A stretch of DNA of 64,000 bases from Streptomyces tagetis (GTDB lineage Bacteria; Actinomycetota; Actinomycetes; Streptomycetales; Streptomycetaceae), in assembly GCF_018069565.1 (NCBI RefSeq), contig NZ_JAGPNL010000009.1, positions 124,001 to 188,000 of the forward strand, read 5' to 3'. This document shows positions 1 to 11,632 of this stretch, in pieces (position 1 is the stretch's first letter; every line of letters begins with the position of its first letter). The notes beneath the pieces are model-generated. The model saw only the letters and a list, made by a program, of their open reading frames with translations, was not told where the DNA came from and made no database searches. The position numbers were made by a program, and so were the translations under genes.

Positions 1-1
1 C

Positions 2-385
2 TCGCAGCCGTTGCCGGGGGCCGCCGGGACCGGCTCGTGGGTGTGCACGCGGGCCGAGACCTGGCGGGGCGAGGGGGCGAGGGTGCTGGCCCAGTTCCGC
101 ACGCCGGGCGGGCCGGTGGGCGCCGTGGCGGCGAAGGCCGAGGACGTGCCGGCCTGCGGCAAGCGGGAACCGCACGTACTGGCAGGGGTGCTGTGGAAGT
201 CGGGGGGCGGGGAGTGGTACCTCCTCGCCGCGGCCGGGGGCGACGGCGCCCGCGCGGTCACCGCGAGCGGCGGCGTCAGCGCCTCCGCCGAGGGCGCGGT
301 CCTGACGGCACCGGCCGAGGAGGGCGCCAAGGCCGAACTCCGGGCCACCCTCCCCGACGGCGGCACCCTCGACGGCCTCGGCTGA
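2..385 (+). CDS. C-terminal fragment of an unrecognised protein
   Basis: The frame is open from the left edge and ends with TGA at 383-385, so the N-terminus lies outside the window. The visible 127 residues are Gly/Ala-rich with a few Trp and two Cys, and read like the tail of a soluble or exported hypothetical protein. I see no domain motif. Third-position GC is very high, which supports real coding. A 192-bp gap separates it from the TetR gene and shows no convincing hairpin. Function unknown. Confidence 0.6.
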   Translation, partial: SQPLPGAAGTGSWVCTRAETWRGEGARVLAQFRTPGGPVGAVAAKAEDVPACGKREPHVLAGVLWKSGGGEWYLLAAAGGDGARAVTASGGVSASAEGAVLTAPAEEGAKAELRATLPDGGTLDGLG

Positions 386-577
386 CGAAGCCGCCCCGCT
401 CCCGGAGCCGTACTCGCCGTGCGGGGACCCGACGGGCCGCCGACCGGCTCGGAGCGGGGCGAACCGGTCCGCATCCGTGGCTCCCGTGCGCGGAAGGGGC
501 GGCTGGTGCGGGACTTGTGAACACCGATGCGTGATCCAGTCCGTTCGGAGGCTTGATTCGATCGGTAAGGTGTTCGT

Positions 578-1270
578 ATGAGCACCGGGGTACGCCGCAG
601 AATGGGCGTCGAGGAACGACGGCAGCAACTCATCGGCGTCGCGCTCGAACTCTTCAGCCGCCGCTCGCCCGACGAGGTCTCCATCGACGAGATAGCGTCG
701 GCCGCGGGCATCTCACGCCCGCTTGTCTACCACTACTTTCCCGGCAAACTCAGCCTGTACGAGGCCGCGTTGAGGCGTGCCTCGGACGATCTGGCGGGCC
801 GGTTCGAGGAGCCGCCCGAGGGGCCGCTGGGGGCGCGGCTGCTGCGGGTGATGCGCCGCTACTTCGACTTCGTGGACGAGCACGGCCCCGGTTTCTCCGC
901 CCTGATGCGCGGCGGACCGGCGGTCGGCTCCTCCACCACGAACGCGCTCATCGACTCCGTACGGCAGGCCGCGTATGTCCAGATCCTTTCGCATCTGGAT
1001 GTGGAGGAGCCGCCCGCGCGACTGGAGTTGGTCGTGCGGTCGTGGATCTCCCTGGCCGAGTCGACGGCGCTGATCTGGCTGGACGGCCGGCGGGTGCCGC
1101 GCGGCGAGCTGGAGGTGCAGCTCGTGCACGACTTCGCGGCGCTGCTCGCGGTCAGCGCCTCCTTCGACGAGGAGATGGGCGCGCTGCTCGGCCGCGTGCT
1201 CGCCAAGGAGACGCCGGGCGGCCCCCTGGACGCGATGATCGCCCGGATCGCCGGGCTGCCCGTCGCCTGA
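578..1270 (+). CDS. TetR/AcrR family transcriptional regulator
   Basis: A 230-residue one-component repressor. The first 60 residues form a TetR-type helix-turn-helix: residues near VSIDEIASAAGISRPLVYHYF show the pattern of helices 2 and 3, including the usual ..YHYF.. recognition-helix end. The remainder is the helical ligand-binding/dimerisation domain and gives no clue to the ligand. ATG at 578 has AAGGTG about 6 nt upstream. The gene converges on the tautomerase-like gene with only 3 bp between stops, and its target cannot be inferred from the neighbourhood because its upstream neighbour is cut off. The family call is secure; the specific role is unknown. Confidence 0.9.
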   Translation: MSTGVRRRMGVEERRQQLIGVALELFSRRSPDEVSIDEIASAAGISRPLVYHYFPGKLSLYEAALRRASDDLAGRFEEPPEGPLGARLLRVMRRYFDFVDEHGPGFSALMRGGPAVGSSTTNALIDSVRQAAYVQILSHLDVEEPPARLELVVRSWISLAESTALIWLDGRRVPRGELEVQLVHDFAALLAVSASFDEEMGALLGRVLAKETPGGPLDAMIARIAGLPVA

Positions 1271-1273
1271 GCC

Positions 1274-1630
1274 TCAGCCCTCGGCCGACCGGTAGGACGC
1301 GTCGAGGTCGCGGACCTCGGCGGAGAGGTGCCGGACGGCGCCGCCCGCGGGCCGTACGTGGGCGCGCAGCAGCTCCACGACGGCGTCGGTGAGACGCGCC
1401 TTGGCCTCCTCGCTGCGGCCCGCGAGCAGCGCCACCTCCACGTGGACGAGGACGTGCCCCGCCTCGTCGGGGCCGACGACGGTCTCCTCGGCCCGGCGGA
1501 ACCGGGTCATGCACGCCGCCGGCCGGGCGGCCACGATGTCGACGACCGCGGTGTGCAGCGCCCGCGCGAAGGCGGGCCGGTCGAAGGCGTCGGCGAGCGG
1601 CGCCGAGTAGTCGACGGTGATCTGCGGCAT
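1274..1630 (-). CDS. Tautomerase-fold / 5-carboxymethyl-2-hydroxymuconate isomerase-like protein
   Basis: A 118-residue protein beginning MPQITVDYSAPLADAFDR, with the N-terminal Pro (after Met removal) typical of the tautomerase superfamily. Length and the alternating beta/alpha pattern (the HVLVHVEVALLAGRSEEAK segment followed by a long helix) fit the CHMI branch. That family isomerises 5-carboxymethyl-2-hydroxymuconate in homoprotocatechuate degradation, but no other genes of that pathway are nearby, so the substrate is open. GGGAGGG lies about 5 nt before the ATG at 1630. Upstream, at 1658-1676 on the minus strand, a TAGGCT sequence fits a -10 element. Confidence 0.75.
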   Translation of the reverse strand: MPQITVDYSAPLADAFDRPAFARALHTAVVDIVAARPAACMTRFRRAEETVVGPDEAGHVLVHVEVALLAGRSEEAKARLTDAVVELLRAHVRPAGGAVRHLSAEVRDLDASYRSAEG

Positions 1631-1683
1631 GAGCCCTCCCGTGGGTGAACGGCAGGGCTCAGCCTAACCTCGGCGTGCGGCCG

Positions 1684-4494
<2,811 letters not shown>

Positions 4495-4621
4495 AGGGGG
4501 CTCCTTGCGCTCACGGCTCGGTGGGGCCGGGCTGCGGGGTGAGGGGATCGGAGGGTGAACAGGTTTGACCAGGTGGGGGGTTGGGGGGCGCGACGGCGCT
4601 CCGCGTGACCGTAGCGCCGCC

Positions 4622-4632
4622 GCAAGGCTTGC
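4622..4632. promoter_or_regulatory. Putative MalR operator upstream of pulA
   Basis: GCAAGGCTTGC is an 11-bp inverted repeat of GCAAG/CTTGC half-sites about 130 bp upstream of the pulA GTG. The same half-site occurs upstream of malE and the amylase gene. Streptomyces MalR is known to bind CTTGCAG-like repeats; assignment here is by resemblance. Confidence 0.5.
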
Positions 4633-4633
4633 A

Positions 4634-4677
4634 GCAAGGGCCGTGAAAACATCGGCAAGATTTTTCACGGCCCTTGC
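4634..4677 (-). terminator. Terminator downstream of the amylase gene
   Basis: A perfect 16-bp inverted repeat (arms 4634-4649 and 4662-4677, arm GCAAGGGCCGTGAAAA) with a 12-nt loop begins 14 bp after the amylase stop codon. The arms end in GCAAGG/CCTTGC, and a GCAAG also sits in the loop, so the hairpin carries MalR-like half-sites as well. No long U-tract follows, as is common in Streptomyces. Confidence 0.85.
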
Positions 4678-4690
4678 GTGGCAAGCCCGT

Positions 4691-6067
4691 TCAGCAGGAG
4701 GAGCGGCCGGTGTGCAGCGCGAGCGCCGTGTTGGCGCCCAGGGTGGCGGTGAAGCGGCCGGCGCCGTCCACGGCCACGGTGCCGCCGCCCTGCACGTCGC
4801 AGTAGGTGCCGGCGGGCAGCGAGGTCTGGTAGGTGCGGGTCAGCGGGCCCGTCTCGTGGTTGAGGGCGACGAAGCCCCGGTTGCCGCGCCCGAAGGCGAT
4901 GGCGTTGTTCCCGTTGTCCCACCAGTCGGTCACCGCCTGCCCGCGGGTGGCGTTGCGGAAGCCGACCATGGACCTGATCTCCGGCCAGGCGTGCTGGCAC
5001 TTCCACCTGTCCTGCCAGCAGGCGTTCACCCGGCCCCCGTTGGGCGGCCCGGCGTCCGCGTCGGACCACTCGTAGCCGGAGTGGACGTCGGGGGCGCCGT
5101 AGGGCCAGGCCAGCATGAAGACGTTGGCCAGGGTGTAGTCGGCGCCGTTCTTGTAGCTGAGCGTGGAGCCGTTGCGCTCGGTGTCGTGGTTGTCGACGAA
5201 GACGGCGGCGACGGAGCCGCTCATGTACCCCCAGCCCTCGCCGTAGTTCCTCAGGTAGGCGAGCTTCTCGGAGGTCAGGACCCGCTTGAGGTCGTAGGCG
5301 TAGCGGAACTCCTGGACGTCGCCGTTGCCGGTGTACTCGGTGGGCTGGACGGCCTCGCCGGCGCCGAAGATCACCTCCTGCTTCCAGTAGGCGGCGGGCC
5401 GGGTGAGGCGGGACTTGATGTCGGCGAGGTCGCCGGCGGGCATGTGCTTGGCGGCGTCGATGCGGAAGCCGTCCACGCCGAGGGAGAGCAGGTCGTTCAT
5501 GTACCCGGCGATGGCGCCGCGCACGTACTCCTCACCGGTGTCCAGGTCGGCGAGGCCCACCAGTTCGCAGTGCTGGACGTTCCAGCGGTCCCGGTAGTCG
5601 GTGATCTCGGCGGTGCAGTCGTCGAAGTCGGGGCGCGAGTACAGCCCGGGGTAGTCGTACTTCGTGTACGAGGAGCCGCCGGTGCCGGTGCCGCTGCCCG
5701 CCGACATGTGGTTGATGACGGTGTCGACGACGACCTTCACACCGGCCCCGTGGCAGGTGTCGACCATGGAGCGGAAGGCGTTGCGGTCGCCGAGGCGTCC
5801 GGCGATCTTGTAACTCACCGGCTGGTACGAGGTCCACCACTGACCGCCCTGTATGTGCTCGGCGGGCGGGGAGACCTGGACGTACCCGTACCCGGCGGGG
5901 CCGAGCGCGGTGGCGCACTCCCGGGCCACGGAGGCGAAGTCCCACTCGAAGAGGACGGCGGTGACGTCCTTGTCGCCGGGCGGGGACGCCTGTGCGTTAG
6001 TCGGGTTCATGACAAGGGAAGCGGCGGCGGCGAGGGCTGCCGCCCCGAGCAGGGCTCTGCGGGCCAT
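4691..6067 (-). CDS. aml: Secreted alpha-amylase, GH13
   Basis: A 458-residue extracellular endo-acting alpha-amylase cutting alpha-1,4 bonds in starch. An Ala-rich signal peptide (MARRALLGAAALAAAASL, mature form probably after AQA) precedes a compact (beta/alpha)8 barrel. Catalytic motifs are intact: VDTVINHM (region I), GFRIDAAKHM with nucleophile Asp about residue 202, GAGEAV with acid Glu about 235, and FVDNHDTERNG with Asp about 291. An all-beta domain C closes the protein; there is no CBM20 starch-binding domain, which many Streptomyces amylases carry. AAGGA lies 9-10 nt before ATG 6067. Two CTTGCxG repeats lie 65-92 bp upstream of the start, consistent with maltodextrin-responsive control by MalR. 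Its ends are separated from aglA and pulA by hairpins, so it is likely monocistronic. Confidence 0.95.
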   Translation of the reverse strand: MARRALLGAAALAAAASLVMNPTNAQASPPGDKDVTAVLFEWDFASVARECATALGPAGYGYVQVSPPAEHIQGGQWWTSYQPVSYKIAGRLGDRNAFRSMVDTCHGAGVKVVVDTVINHMSAGSGTGTGGSSYTKYDYPGLYSRPDFDDCTAEITDYRDRWNVQHCELVGLADLDTGEEYVRGAIAGYMNDLLSLGVDGFRIDAAKHMPAGDLADIKSRLTRPAAYWKQEVIFGAGEAVQPTEYTGNGDVQEFRYAYDLKRVLTSEKLAYLRNYGEGWGYMSGSVAAVFVDNHDTERNGSTLSYKNGADYTLANVFMLAWPYGAPDVHSGYEWSDADAGPPNGGRVNACWQDRWKCQHAWPEIRSMVGFRNATRGQAVTDWWDNGNNAIAFGRGNRGFVALNHETGPLTRTYQTSLPAGTYCDVQGGGTVAVDGAGRFTATLGANTALALHTGRSSC

Positions 6068-6131
6068 GTGGGGATTCCTTCTCCGTCGAAGGCGGGTCGG
6101 ACTCGTGGGGTACCGCGAGCGGCTGAGGATT

Positions 6132-6159
6132 CTTGCAGCAACCTTCAGAAAGCTTGCGG
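6132..6159. promoter_or_regulatory. Putative MalR operator upstream of aml
   Basis: CTTGCAG (6132-6138) and CTTGCGG (6153-6159) are direct repeats exactly 21 bp apart, two helical turns, just upstream of the amylase start. A further CTTGCCG occurs at 6224-6230. The repeats match the MalR half-site known from Streptomyces starch genes. Confidence 0.6.
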
Positions 6160-6175
6160 TGACGCAGATGGTAGA

Positions 6176-6202
6176 GGCCCGCCGCCGGAAAGGCAGCGGG
6201 CC
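6176..6202 (-). terminator. Likely terminator of the malEFG-aglA unit
   Basis: Arms GGCCCGCCGCC and GGCAGCGGGCC pair with one mismatch around a 5-nt GGAAA loop, 58 bp downstream of the aglA stop. Confidence 0.55.
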
Positions 6203-6259
6203 GTACCGAATCGGTCCAAGATTCTTGCCGACGCCCCCCGGGGAGGCGCTGGTTGCCCG

Positions 6260-7960
6260 TCAGTCCCGGGCGCCGGTCCACCAGACCGTCGTGTCGCCCG
6301 GTACGGTCACCGTGCCGTCCGCCCCGGTCACCTCGCCGCTGGTGAGCAGCACCCGCCCGTGGTCCGGCACCTCGACCGGACCGGCCGTGGTGTTCGCGAC
6401 GCACACGAACTCCCCGCGGCGGAAGGCGAGGACGCCCTCGGGCGAGGGCAGCCATTCCACCGCGTCCCCGGCGCCGAGGCCGGGCTGCTCGCGGCGCAGG
6501 GCCAGCGCGGAGCGGTACAGCTCCAGCGTGGACCCGGCGACGCCGGTCTGCGCCTCCACGCTCAGCTCGCCCCACCCGGCCGGCTGCGGCAGCCAGCTCC
6601 CGCCGCCGCCGAACCCGTACGAGCCGCCCCCGCGCGTCCACGGGATCGGCACCCGGCAGCCGTCGCGGAAGCCGTCCTGGCCGGCGCCGCGGAAGTACGC
6701 CGGGTCCTGGCGCACCTCGTCGGGGAGGTCGACGACGTCCGGCAGGCCCAGTTCCTCGCCCTGGTAGACGTAGGCCGATCCGGGCAGCGCCAGCATCAGC
6801 AGGGTCGCCGCGCGGGCCCGGCGCAGGCCCAGCGCGCGGTCGCCGGCCTGCCGGATCTGGGTGCCGAGGCCGGGCGGGTTGGCGAAGCGGGTGGCGTGCC
6901 GGGTGACGTCGTGGTTGGAGAGCACCCAGGTGGCCGGGGCGCCGACCGGGCGCATCGCGTCCAGGGTGCGGTCGATGACGGAGCGCAGCTCGGCGGCGTC
7001 CCAGTGGGTGCCCAGGTACTGGAAGTTGAACGCCTGGTGCAGCTCGTCGGGGCGGACGTAGTTGGCGGTGCGCTCGACGGTCGGCGTCCACGCCTCCGCG
7101 ACGAAGATGCGGTCGCCGGAGTACTCGTCGAGGATGCGCCGCCACTGGCGGTAGATGTCGTGGACACCGTCCTGGTCGAAGAAGGGCATCACGTCGTTGC
7201 CCAGGAGCCTGAGCTGCTCGTGGGAGCCCAGGTCGGGCAGGCCGTCGGCCTTGACCATGCCGTGCGCCACGTCGATGCGGAAGCCGTCGACGCCCTTGTC
7301 CAGCCAGAAGCGCAGGATGGAGCGGAACTCGTCGCCGACGGCGGGGTGCCGCCAGTTGAAGTCGGGCTGCTCCGGGGCGAAGAGGTGCAGGTACCACTCC
7401 CCCGGCGTGCCGTCGGGCTCGGTGACCCGGGTCCAGGCGGGGCCGCCGAAGATGGACTCCCAGTCGTTGGGGGGCAGTTCGCCGTCGGGACCCTTGCCGG
7501 GGCGGAAGTGGTAGCGCTCGCGCAGCGGCGAGCCGGGGCCCTCGGCGACGGCACGCCGGAACCAGTCGTACTGGTCGGAGGAGTGGTTGGGGACCAGGTC
7601 GACAATGACGCGCAGGCCGAGGCGGTGGGCGTCGCGGATCAGCGCCTCGGCGTCCGGGAGGGTGCCGAACATGGGGTCGACGGCGCGGTAGTCGGCGACG
7701 TCGTAGCCCGCGTCGGCCTGCGGCGAGGCGTAGAAGGGGCTGAGCCACACGGCGTCCACGCCGAGGTCGCGCAGGTAGGGCAGGCGGCTGCGGATGCCCT
7801 CCAGGTCGCCCATGCCGTCGCCGTCGGCATCGGCGAAGCTGCGGGGGTAGACCTGGTAGATCACCGCGTCGCGCCACCAGTCGGGGCGCTCGGCGACCGG
7901 GACGGGGGCCGGGGCGGTCTGGGGAGTCGGGGCCGGGGCGGCTGAGTGCTGCTGGCTCAT
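6260..7960 (-). CDS. aglA: Cytoplasmic alpha-glucosidase, GH13
   Basis: A 566-residue exo-acting alpha-1,4-glucosidase with no signal peptide, so it acts on imported maltose and maltodextrins to release glucose. GH13 motifs are clear: VDLVPNHSSD (region I, the QYDWF continuation is typical of oligo-1,6/alpha-glucosidases), GFRIDVAHGM with nucleophile Asp about 228, FVAEAW with acid Glu about 285, LSNHDVTRH with Asp about 348. The N-terminus is a short Ala/Pro-rich tail before WWRDAVIYQVYPRSF, the standard start of the barrel. ATG 7960 has AAGGAC 6 nt upstream. It follows malG by 114 bp without a hairpin or CTTGCA site, so it is most likely the last gene of malEFG-aglA. Confidence 0.95.
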   Translation of the reverse strand: MSQQHSAAPAPTPQTAPAPVPVAERPDWWRDAVIYQVYPRSFADADGDGMGDLEGIRSRLPYLRDLGVDAVWLSPFYASPQADAGYDVADYRAVDPMFGTLPDAEALIRDAHRLGLRVIVDLVPNHSSDQYDWFRRAVAEGPGSPLRERYHFRPGKGPDGELPPNDWESIFGGPAWTRVTEPDGTPGEWYLHLFAPEQPDFNWRHPAVGDEFRSILRFWLDKGVDGFRIDVAHGMVKADGLPDLGSHEQLRLLGNDVMPFFDQDGVHDIYRQWRRILDEYSGDRIFVAEAWTPTVERTANYVRPDELHQAFNFQYLGTHWDAAELRSVIDRTLDAMRPVGAPATWVLSNHDVTRHATRFANPPGLGTQIRQAGDRALGLRRARAATLLMLALPGSAYVYQGEELGLPDVVDLPDEVRQDPAYFRGAGQDGFRDGCRVPIPWTRGGGSYGFGGGGSWLPQPAGWGELSVEAQTGVAGSTLELYRSALALRREQPGLGAGDAVEWLPSPEGVLAFRRGEFVCVANTTAGPVEVPDHGRVLLTSGEVTGADGTVTVPGDTTVWWTGARD

Positions 7961-8074
7961 GTCGTCCTTGATGCGGTGGGGGTTCCCCCGGTGGGGGCGT
8001 ACGGGTCGTGAAGTCGTCGTGCGGGGCCGCGCACGGGGCGGGGGTGGCCGGGCGCGGGGCGCCCGGCCGGGGCG

Positions 8075-8986
8075 TCAGCCCTTGGTGCCGCCCGCGGTGA
8101 GGCCGGTGACCAGGTTCTTCTGCACGAGGTAGAAGAAGGCGGAGACGGGTATCGCGATGAGGACCGCGGTGGCGGCCATCAGGTGGCGCTGCGCGTCGTG
8201 TTCGCTGACGAAGCTCTGCAAACCGACCGCGAGGGTGTACTTGCGGTCGTCGAGGAGGAACGTGGTGGCGAAGGCGACCTCGCCGAAGGCGGTGATGAAG
8301 CTGTAGAAGGCGGCGACGGCCAGTCCGGGCTTGGCCAGCGGCAGGATCAGCCGGACGAAGGTGCCGATCGGGGAGAGCCCGTCGACGCGTCCGGCCTCGT
8401 CGATCTCGAAGGGGATGGTGTCGAAGTACCCCTTCATCAGCCAGGCGCAGTAGGGCACCGCGGTCGAGCAGTAGACGAGGATCAGGCCGAGGTAGTTGTC
8501 GATGAGGCCCAGCCGGGACAGGATCTGGTACATCGGCACCATCAGGACGGCCACCGGGAACATCTGGGTGACCAGGAGCACCCACATGAACCGGCGGTAC
8601 CCCGGGAAGCGCATGCGGGAGACCGCGTAGCCGGTGCTGGCGGAGACCAGGACGCCGATGAGCGTGGTGCCGAGCGAGACGATCAGCGAGCTCTTCAGCC
8701 AGTCGGAGAACGCGGTGTGCTGGAGCACGAACGCGTAGTTGTCCAGCGTCATCTTCCGCCAGATGCCGCCGGGGTGCAGGTAGTCGTCCTTGTCCGGGCC
8801 GAGGGAGAGGAAGACCAGCCAGGCGACCGGGAAGAAGGCGACGGCGCTCGCCACGCCGAGGACGGTGTGGGAGGCGAGCCGCGCCAGCGGGCCGCGCTCG
8901 CCGCGCGGGCGCACCGGGCGGGGCGGGGCGGGCGGGGAGGCGGGCGGCGGGGCCGGGGCGGCGGTCGTGACGGTCGGGGTGCTCAT
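8075..8986 (-). CDS. malG: Maltose/maltodextrin ABC transporter permease MalG
   Basis: A 303-residue inner-membrane permease with about six transmembrane helices after a Pro/Ala-rich cytoplasmic N-terminus. The EAA loop that contacts the ATPase reads EIDEAGRVDGLSPIGTFVRLILPLAKPG, ending in the diagnostic ..LPLAKPG. It pairs with MalF. AGGAG lies 8 nt before ATG 8986, and only 13 bp separate it from malF, supporting one transcript. No ATP-binding subunit is encoded here; streptomycetes usually share MsiK among sugar importers, which is inference for this strain. Confidence 0.93.
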   Translation of the reverse strand: MSTPTVTTAAPAPPPASPPAPPRPVRPRGERGPLARLASHTVLGVASAVAFFPVAWLVFLSLGPDKDDYLHPGGIWRKMTLDNYAFVLQHTAFSDWLKSSLIVSLGTTLIGVLVSASTGYAVSRMRFPGYRRFMWVLLVTQMFPVAVLMVPMYQILSRLGLIDNYLGLILVYCSTAVPYCAWLMKGYFDTIPFEIDEAGRVDGLSPIGTFVRLILPLAKPGLAVAAFYSFITAFGEVAFATTFLLDDRKYTLAVGLQSFVSEHDAQRHLMAATAVLIAIPVSAFFYLVQKNLVTGLTAGGTKG

Positions 8987-8999
8987 GGCGGCTCCTGCC

Positions 9000-10004
9000 T
9001 CAGAACGCGAGCTGCTGCTCGTAGCGGTTCAGCCAGCGGCGGTAGAAGGAGGTGAAGACGATCAGGATGGCCAGCAGGAGGATTCCGTAGGCGGCGGACT
9101 GCGCGAAGTCGCGCGGCTGCTGTCCGAAGCCGAGCTGGTAGGCCCAGGTGACGAGGATCTGCGCCTCGGGCGCGGTGTTGCCGAAGAGCAGGAAGATGAC
9201 GGCGAACTGGTTGAAGGTCCAGATCACGCCGAGCAGGACCACGGTGGAGCTGACCGAGCGCAGTCCGGGCAGGGTGACGTGGCGAAAGCGCTGCCAGGCG
9301 CCCGCGCCGTCCATCTCGGCCGCCTCGTACAGGGCGCCGTCGATGGACTGGAGGCCGCCGAGCAGGGAGACCATCATGAACGGCACCCCGCACCAGGTGT
9401 TCACCATGATCGCGGCGGTGCGCTGCCAGAAGGTGTCCTCCAGCCAGGCGGGCGCCGGCAGGTGCAGGAAGTCCAGGGCGGAGTTGACGATGCCGCTGTC
9501 GGCGAGCATGAAGCGCCAGCCGAAGACGGTCACGAAGGTCGGCACGGCCCAGGGCAGGATGAGCACGAGCCGGTAGAAGGTGCGGCCCCGCAGCTTCTGG
9601 TCGAGGAGCAGGGCGAGTCCGAGGCCGATGCCGTAGTGCAGGGCGACGCAGGCCGCCGTCCACACGATCGTCCACACGAAGTGCGACCAGAAGCGGTCGT
9701 AGGCGGTCGGGCCCCACAGGATGTCGGCGTAGTTGTCGAGGCCGATGAACTTGTAGGTGGCCGCGATCTCGTTGACGCCGATGGTGCGGGCCGAGTTGAG
9801 GCTGTTGGCGTCGGTGAGCGTGAGGTAGAAGCCGTACGCCAGCGGATACAGCACCAGGACGCCGAGCACGACGGCCACCGGCGCGATCATGGCGTAGGCG
9901 TACCAGTGCTTGCGGTAGCCGTGCTTGAGGCGGCTGACCGGGCCGGGACGCGGGGCGCGGTCACCGCGGCGCTCGCCGGTCGCGCGGTCGATGGCGACTG
10001 TCAT
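9000..10004 (-). CDS. malF: Maltose/maltodextrin ABC transporter permease MalF
   Basis: A 334-residue permease with a cytoplasmic N-terminus, a first membrane helix at AMIAPVAVVLGVLVLYPLAY, a periplasmic-side loop, then the permease core. The EAA loop is EAAEMDGAGAWQRFRHVTLPGL. It lacks the very long P2 loop of E. coli MalF, as usual for Gram-positive homologues. AGAAGGTG precedes ATG 10004 by about 8 nt. It lies 110 bp from malE and 13 bp from malG within the MalR-controlled operon. Confidence 0.93.
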   Translation of the reverse strand: MTVAIDRATGERRGDRAPRPGPVSRLKHGYRKHWYAYAMIAPVAVVLGVLVLYPLAYGFYLTLTDANSLNSARTIGVNEIAATYKFIGLDNYADILWGPTAYDRFWSHFVWTIVWTAACVALHYGIGLGLALLLDQKLRGRTFYRLVLILPWAVPTFVTVFGWRFMLADSGIVNSALDFLHLPAPAWLEDTFWQRTAAIMVNTWCGVPFMMVSLLGGLQSIDGALYEAAEMDGAGAWQRFRHVTLPGLRSVSSTVVLLGVIWTFNQFAVIFLLFGNTAPEAQILVTWAYQLGFGQQPRDFAQSAAYGILLLAILIVFTSFYRRWLNRYEQQLAF

Positions 10005-10114
10005 GGTTCGGCACCTTCTGGAGGATCAGGCCGGAGGATCGGGGGGGCGGCTCACGGGCCGGCGGTCGCCGGGTCCCGGCCCCGTCGGGGCGGGGTCCGG
10101 CGACCGCGCGGGCG

Positions 10115-11386
10115 TCACTTGCCGAAGTCCGGCACCAGCTTGGCGAAGGCGGTCTCGGCGTCGGACAGTCCCTTGTCGAGGGACTGCTTCCCGGCGGCGA
10201 TCTGGGGCAGTTCGTCGTCGAGCGGGCCCCACAGCGAGCTGTACTCGGGCAGTGCCGGGCGCGGCTGGGCGGCGGGCAGGACGCCCTGGAAGCCGGCGAT
10301 GCCCGGGTCGGCCTTGACCTGGTCGGTGTAGGCGTCGTCGCGGGTGGGCAGCGTGGAGTTCTTCAGCGCGACCGTCTCCTGGGACTTGGCCGAGGTCATG
10401 AACTTCAGGAAGGTGAGCGCCGCCTTCTGGTGCGCGGCGTCCGAGCCCGCGTACACCGAGAGGTTGTGGCCGCCGGTCGGGGCGCCGGCCTTGCCGGTGG
10501 AGCCGGCCGGGACGGTGGCGATGCCGAGGTTGCCCTTGTCCTGGAAGGCGGAGCCCTTGTAGAAGTTGGTGATCTCCCACGGGCCCTGGATGATCGAGGC
10601 GACCTTGCCGTTGACGAAGGCGTCCTGGATGTGGGCGTACGCCTCGGCGGTGGCGTCGGCCTTGTGCAGGCCCTTGCCGTCGAAGAGGCCGAGCCAGGTG
10701 CCGTACGCCTTCTTCGCCTCGGGGGAGGCGACGGTGATCTTCTTGGCGCCGGCGTCGACGGTGTCGGTGCCCTCGCCGTAGAGGAACGGCTGCCCGTAGT
10801 AGCCGGCGGTGGAGCCCCAGTAGCCGTCGACGCCGGTCTTGTCCTTGATGGTGGCGGCGGCCTTCCTGAGGTCGTCCCAGGTCTTGGGCGCCTCGACGCC
10901 GGCCTTCTCGAAGAGCTGCTTGTTGTAGACGAAGGCGAGGGTGTCGGTGACCAGCGGCACGCCGTACGTCTTGCCCTCGTACTTCGCCTGCTCGACCAGG
11001 CTGGGCTGGAACTTCGCGGCGTCGTCGAGGGCCTCGGTGCCGTCCAGCGGCAGGAAGAAGCCCTTCTGGGCGAAGGCGGGGGTCCAGCCGACCTCGGAGC
11101 GCAGCACGTCGGGGGCGCCCTTGGAGCCGGCGGCGGTGTCGAACTTGTTCTGCGCCTGGTCGAAGGGGACGTTGACGTAGTTGACCTTGATGTCCTTGTG
11201 GGCGGCCTCGAACTCCTTGACCAGCGCCTTGTACGTGGGCGCCTCGTTGGTCGCGTTGGAGGTGTCCCACCAGGTGAGGGTGACCGGACCGCCGGCCTTG
11301 TCGTCGCCCGCGCCGTCCCCGCCGCACGCCGTCGCCGCGAGGGCGAGGGACGCCACCAGAGCGGTGGCCGCTATGCCACGCCGCAT
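10115..11386 (-). CDS. malE: Maltose/maltodextrin-binding lipoprotein MalE
   Basis: A 423-residue solute-binding lipoprotein that captures maltodextrins outside the membrane and delivers them to MalFG. The signal peptide ends in a lipobox LAATAC with the lipidated Cys near residue 20, followed by a Gly/Asp linker. The body shows family 1 (maltose-type) features: VTLTWWDTSNATNEAP at the start, LAFVYNKQLFEKAG, and IIQGPWEITNFYK near the sugar site. A strong AAGGAGA precedes ATG 11386. It is the first gene of malEFG-aglA and faces malR across about 520 bp of regulatory DNA. Confidence 0.95.
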   Translation of the reverse strand: MRRGIAATALVASLALAATACGGDGAGDDKAGGPVTLTWWDTSNATNEAPTYKALVKEFEAAHKDIKVNYVNVPFDQAQNKFDTAAGSKGAPDVLRSEVGWTPAFAQKGFFLPLDGTEALDDAAKFQPSLVEQAKYEGKTYGVPLVTDTLAFVYNKQLFEKAGVEAPKTWDDLRKAAATIKDKTGVDGYWGSTAGYYGQPFLYGEGTDTVDAGAKKITVASPEAKKAYGTWLGLFDGKGLHKADATAEAYAHIQDAFVNGKVASIIQGPWEITNFYKGSAFQDKGNLGIATVPAGSTGKAGAPTGGHNLSVYAGSDAAHQKAALTFLKFMTSAKSQETVALKNSTLPTRDDAYTDQVKADPGIAGFQGVLPAAQPRPALPEYSSLWGPLDDELPQIAAGKQSLDKGLSDAETAFAKLVPDFGK

Positions 11387-11535
11387 GAGTTCTCCTTGAG
11401 GGTGAAAGCCCGGGTGCCGCAGGGTGCGGGTCCGTCCGCCGTCCTGCCACCGTGCCGACTGCGCCGCGGCGGTGCCCCGGCCGCTCGAACGAGTGGGCCG
11501 GAGGGCTCCGCCGGGCGACGTGAACGTAACAGCGA

Positions 11536-11576
11536 TGCAAGCGGCGCGAAAGTGCTTGCAGAAAAAAAGTGCAAGG
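11536..11576. promoter_or_regulatory. MalR operator cluster upstream of malE
   Basis: Half-sites TGCAAG (11536-11541), CTTGCAG (11555-11561) and TGCAAGG (11570-11576) are spaced 15-20 bp apart around an A-tract, 150-190 bp upstream of malE. The malE-malR gap (11387-11908) otherwise holds no gene, only the second operator cluster and a short triplicate repeat. Confidence 0.65.
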
Positions 11577-11632
11577 ACTGCCGAGAGTTATCCCGCCGTG
11601 ACGTGACCTCGATCGCCGCGAGACCGGTCCGG

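Noticed and set aside
1658..1676. Iron-box-like GAGGTTAGGCTGAG upstream of the tautomerase-like gene
   Set aside because: Only one half matches the consensus; the TAGGCT is better read as a -10 element.
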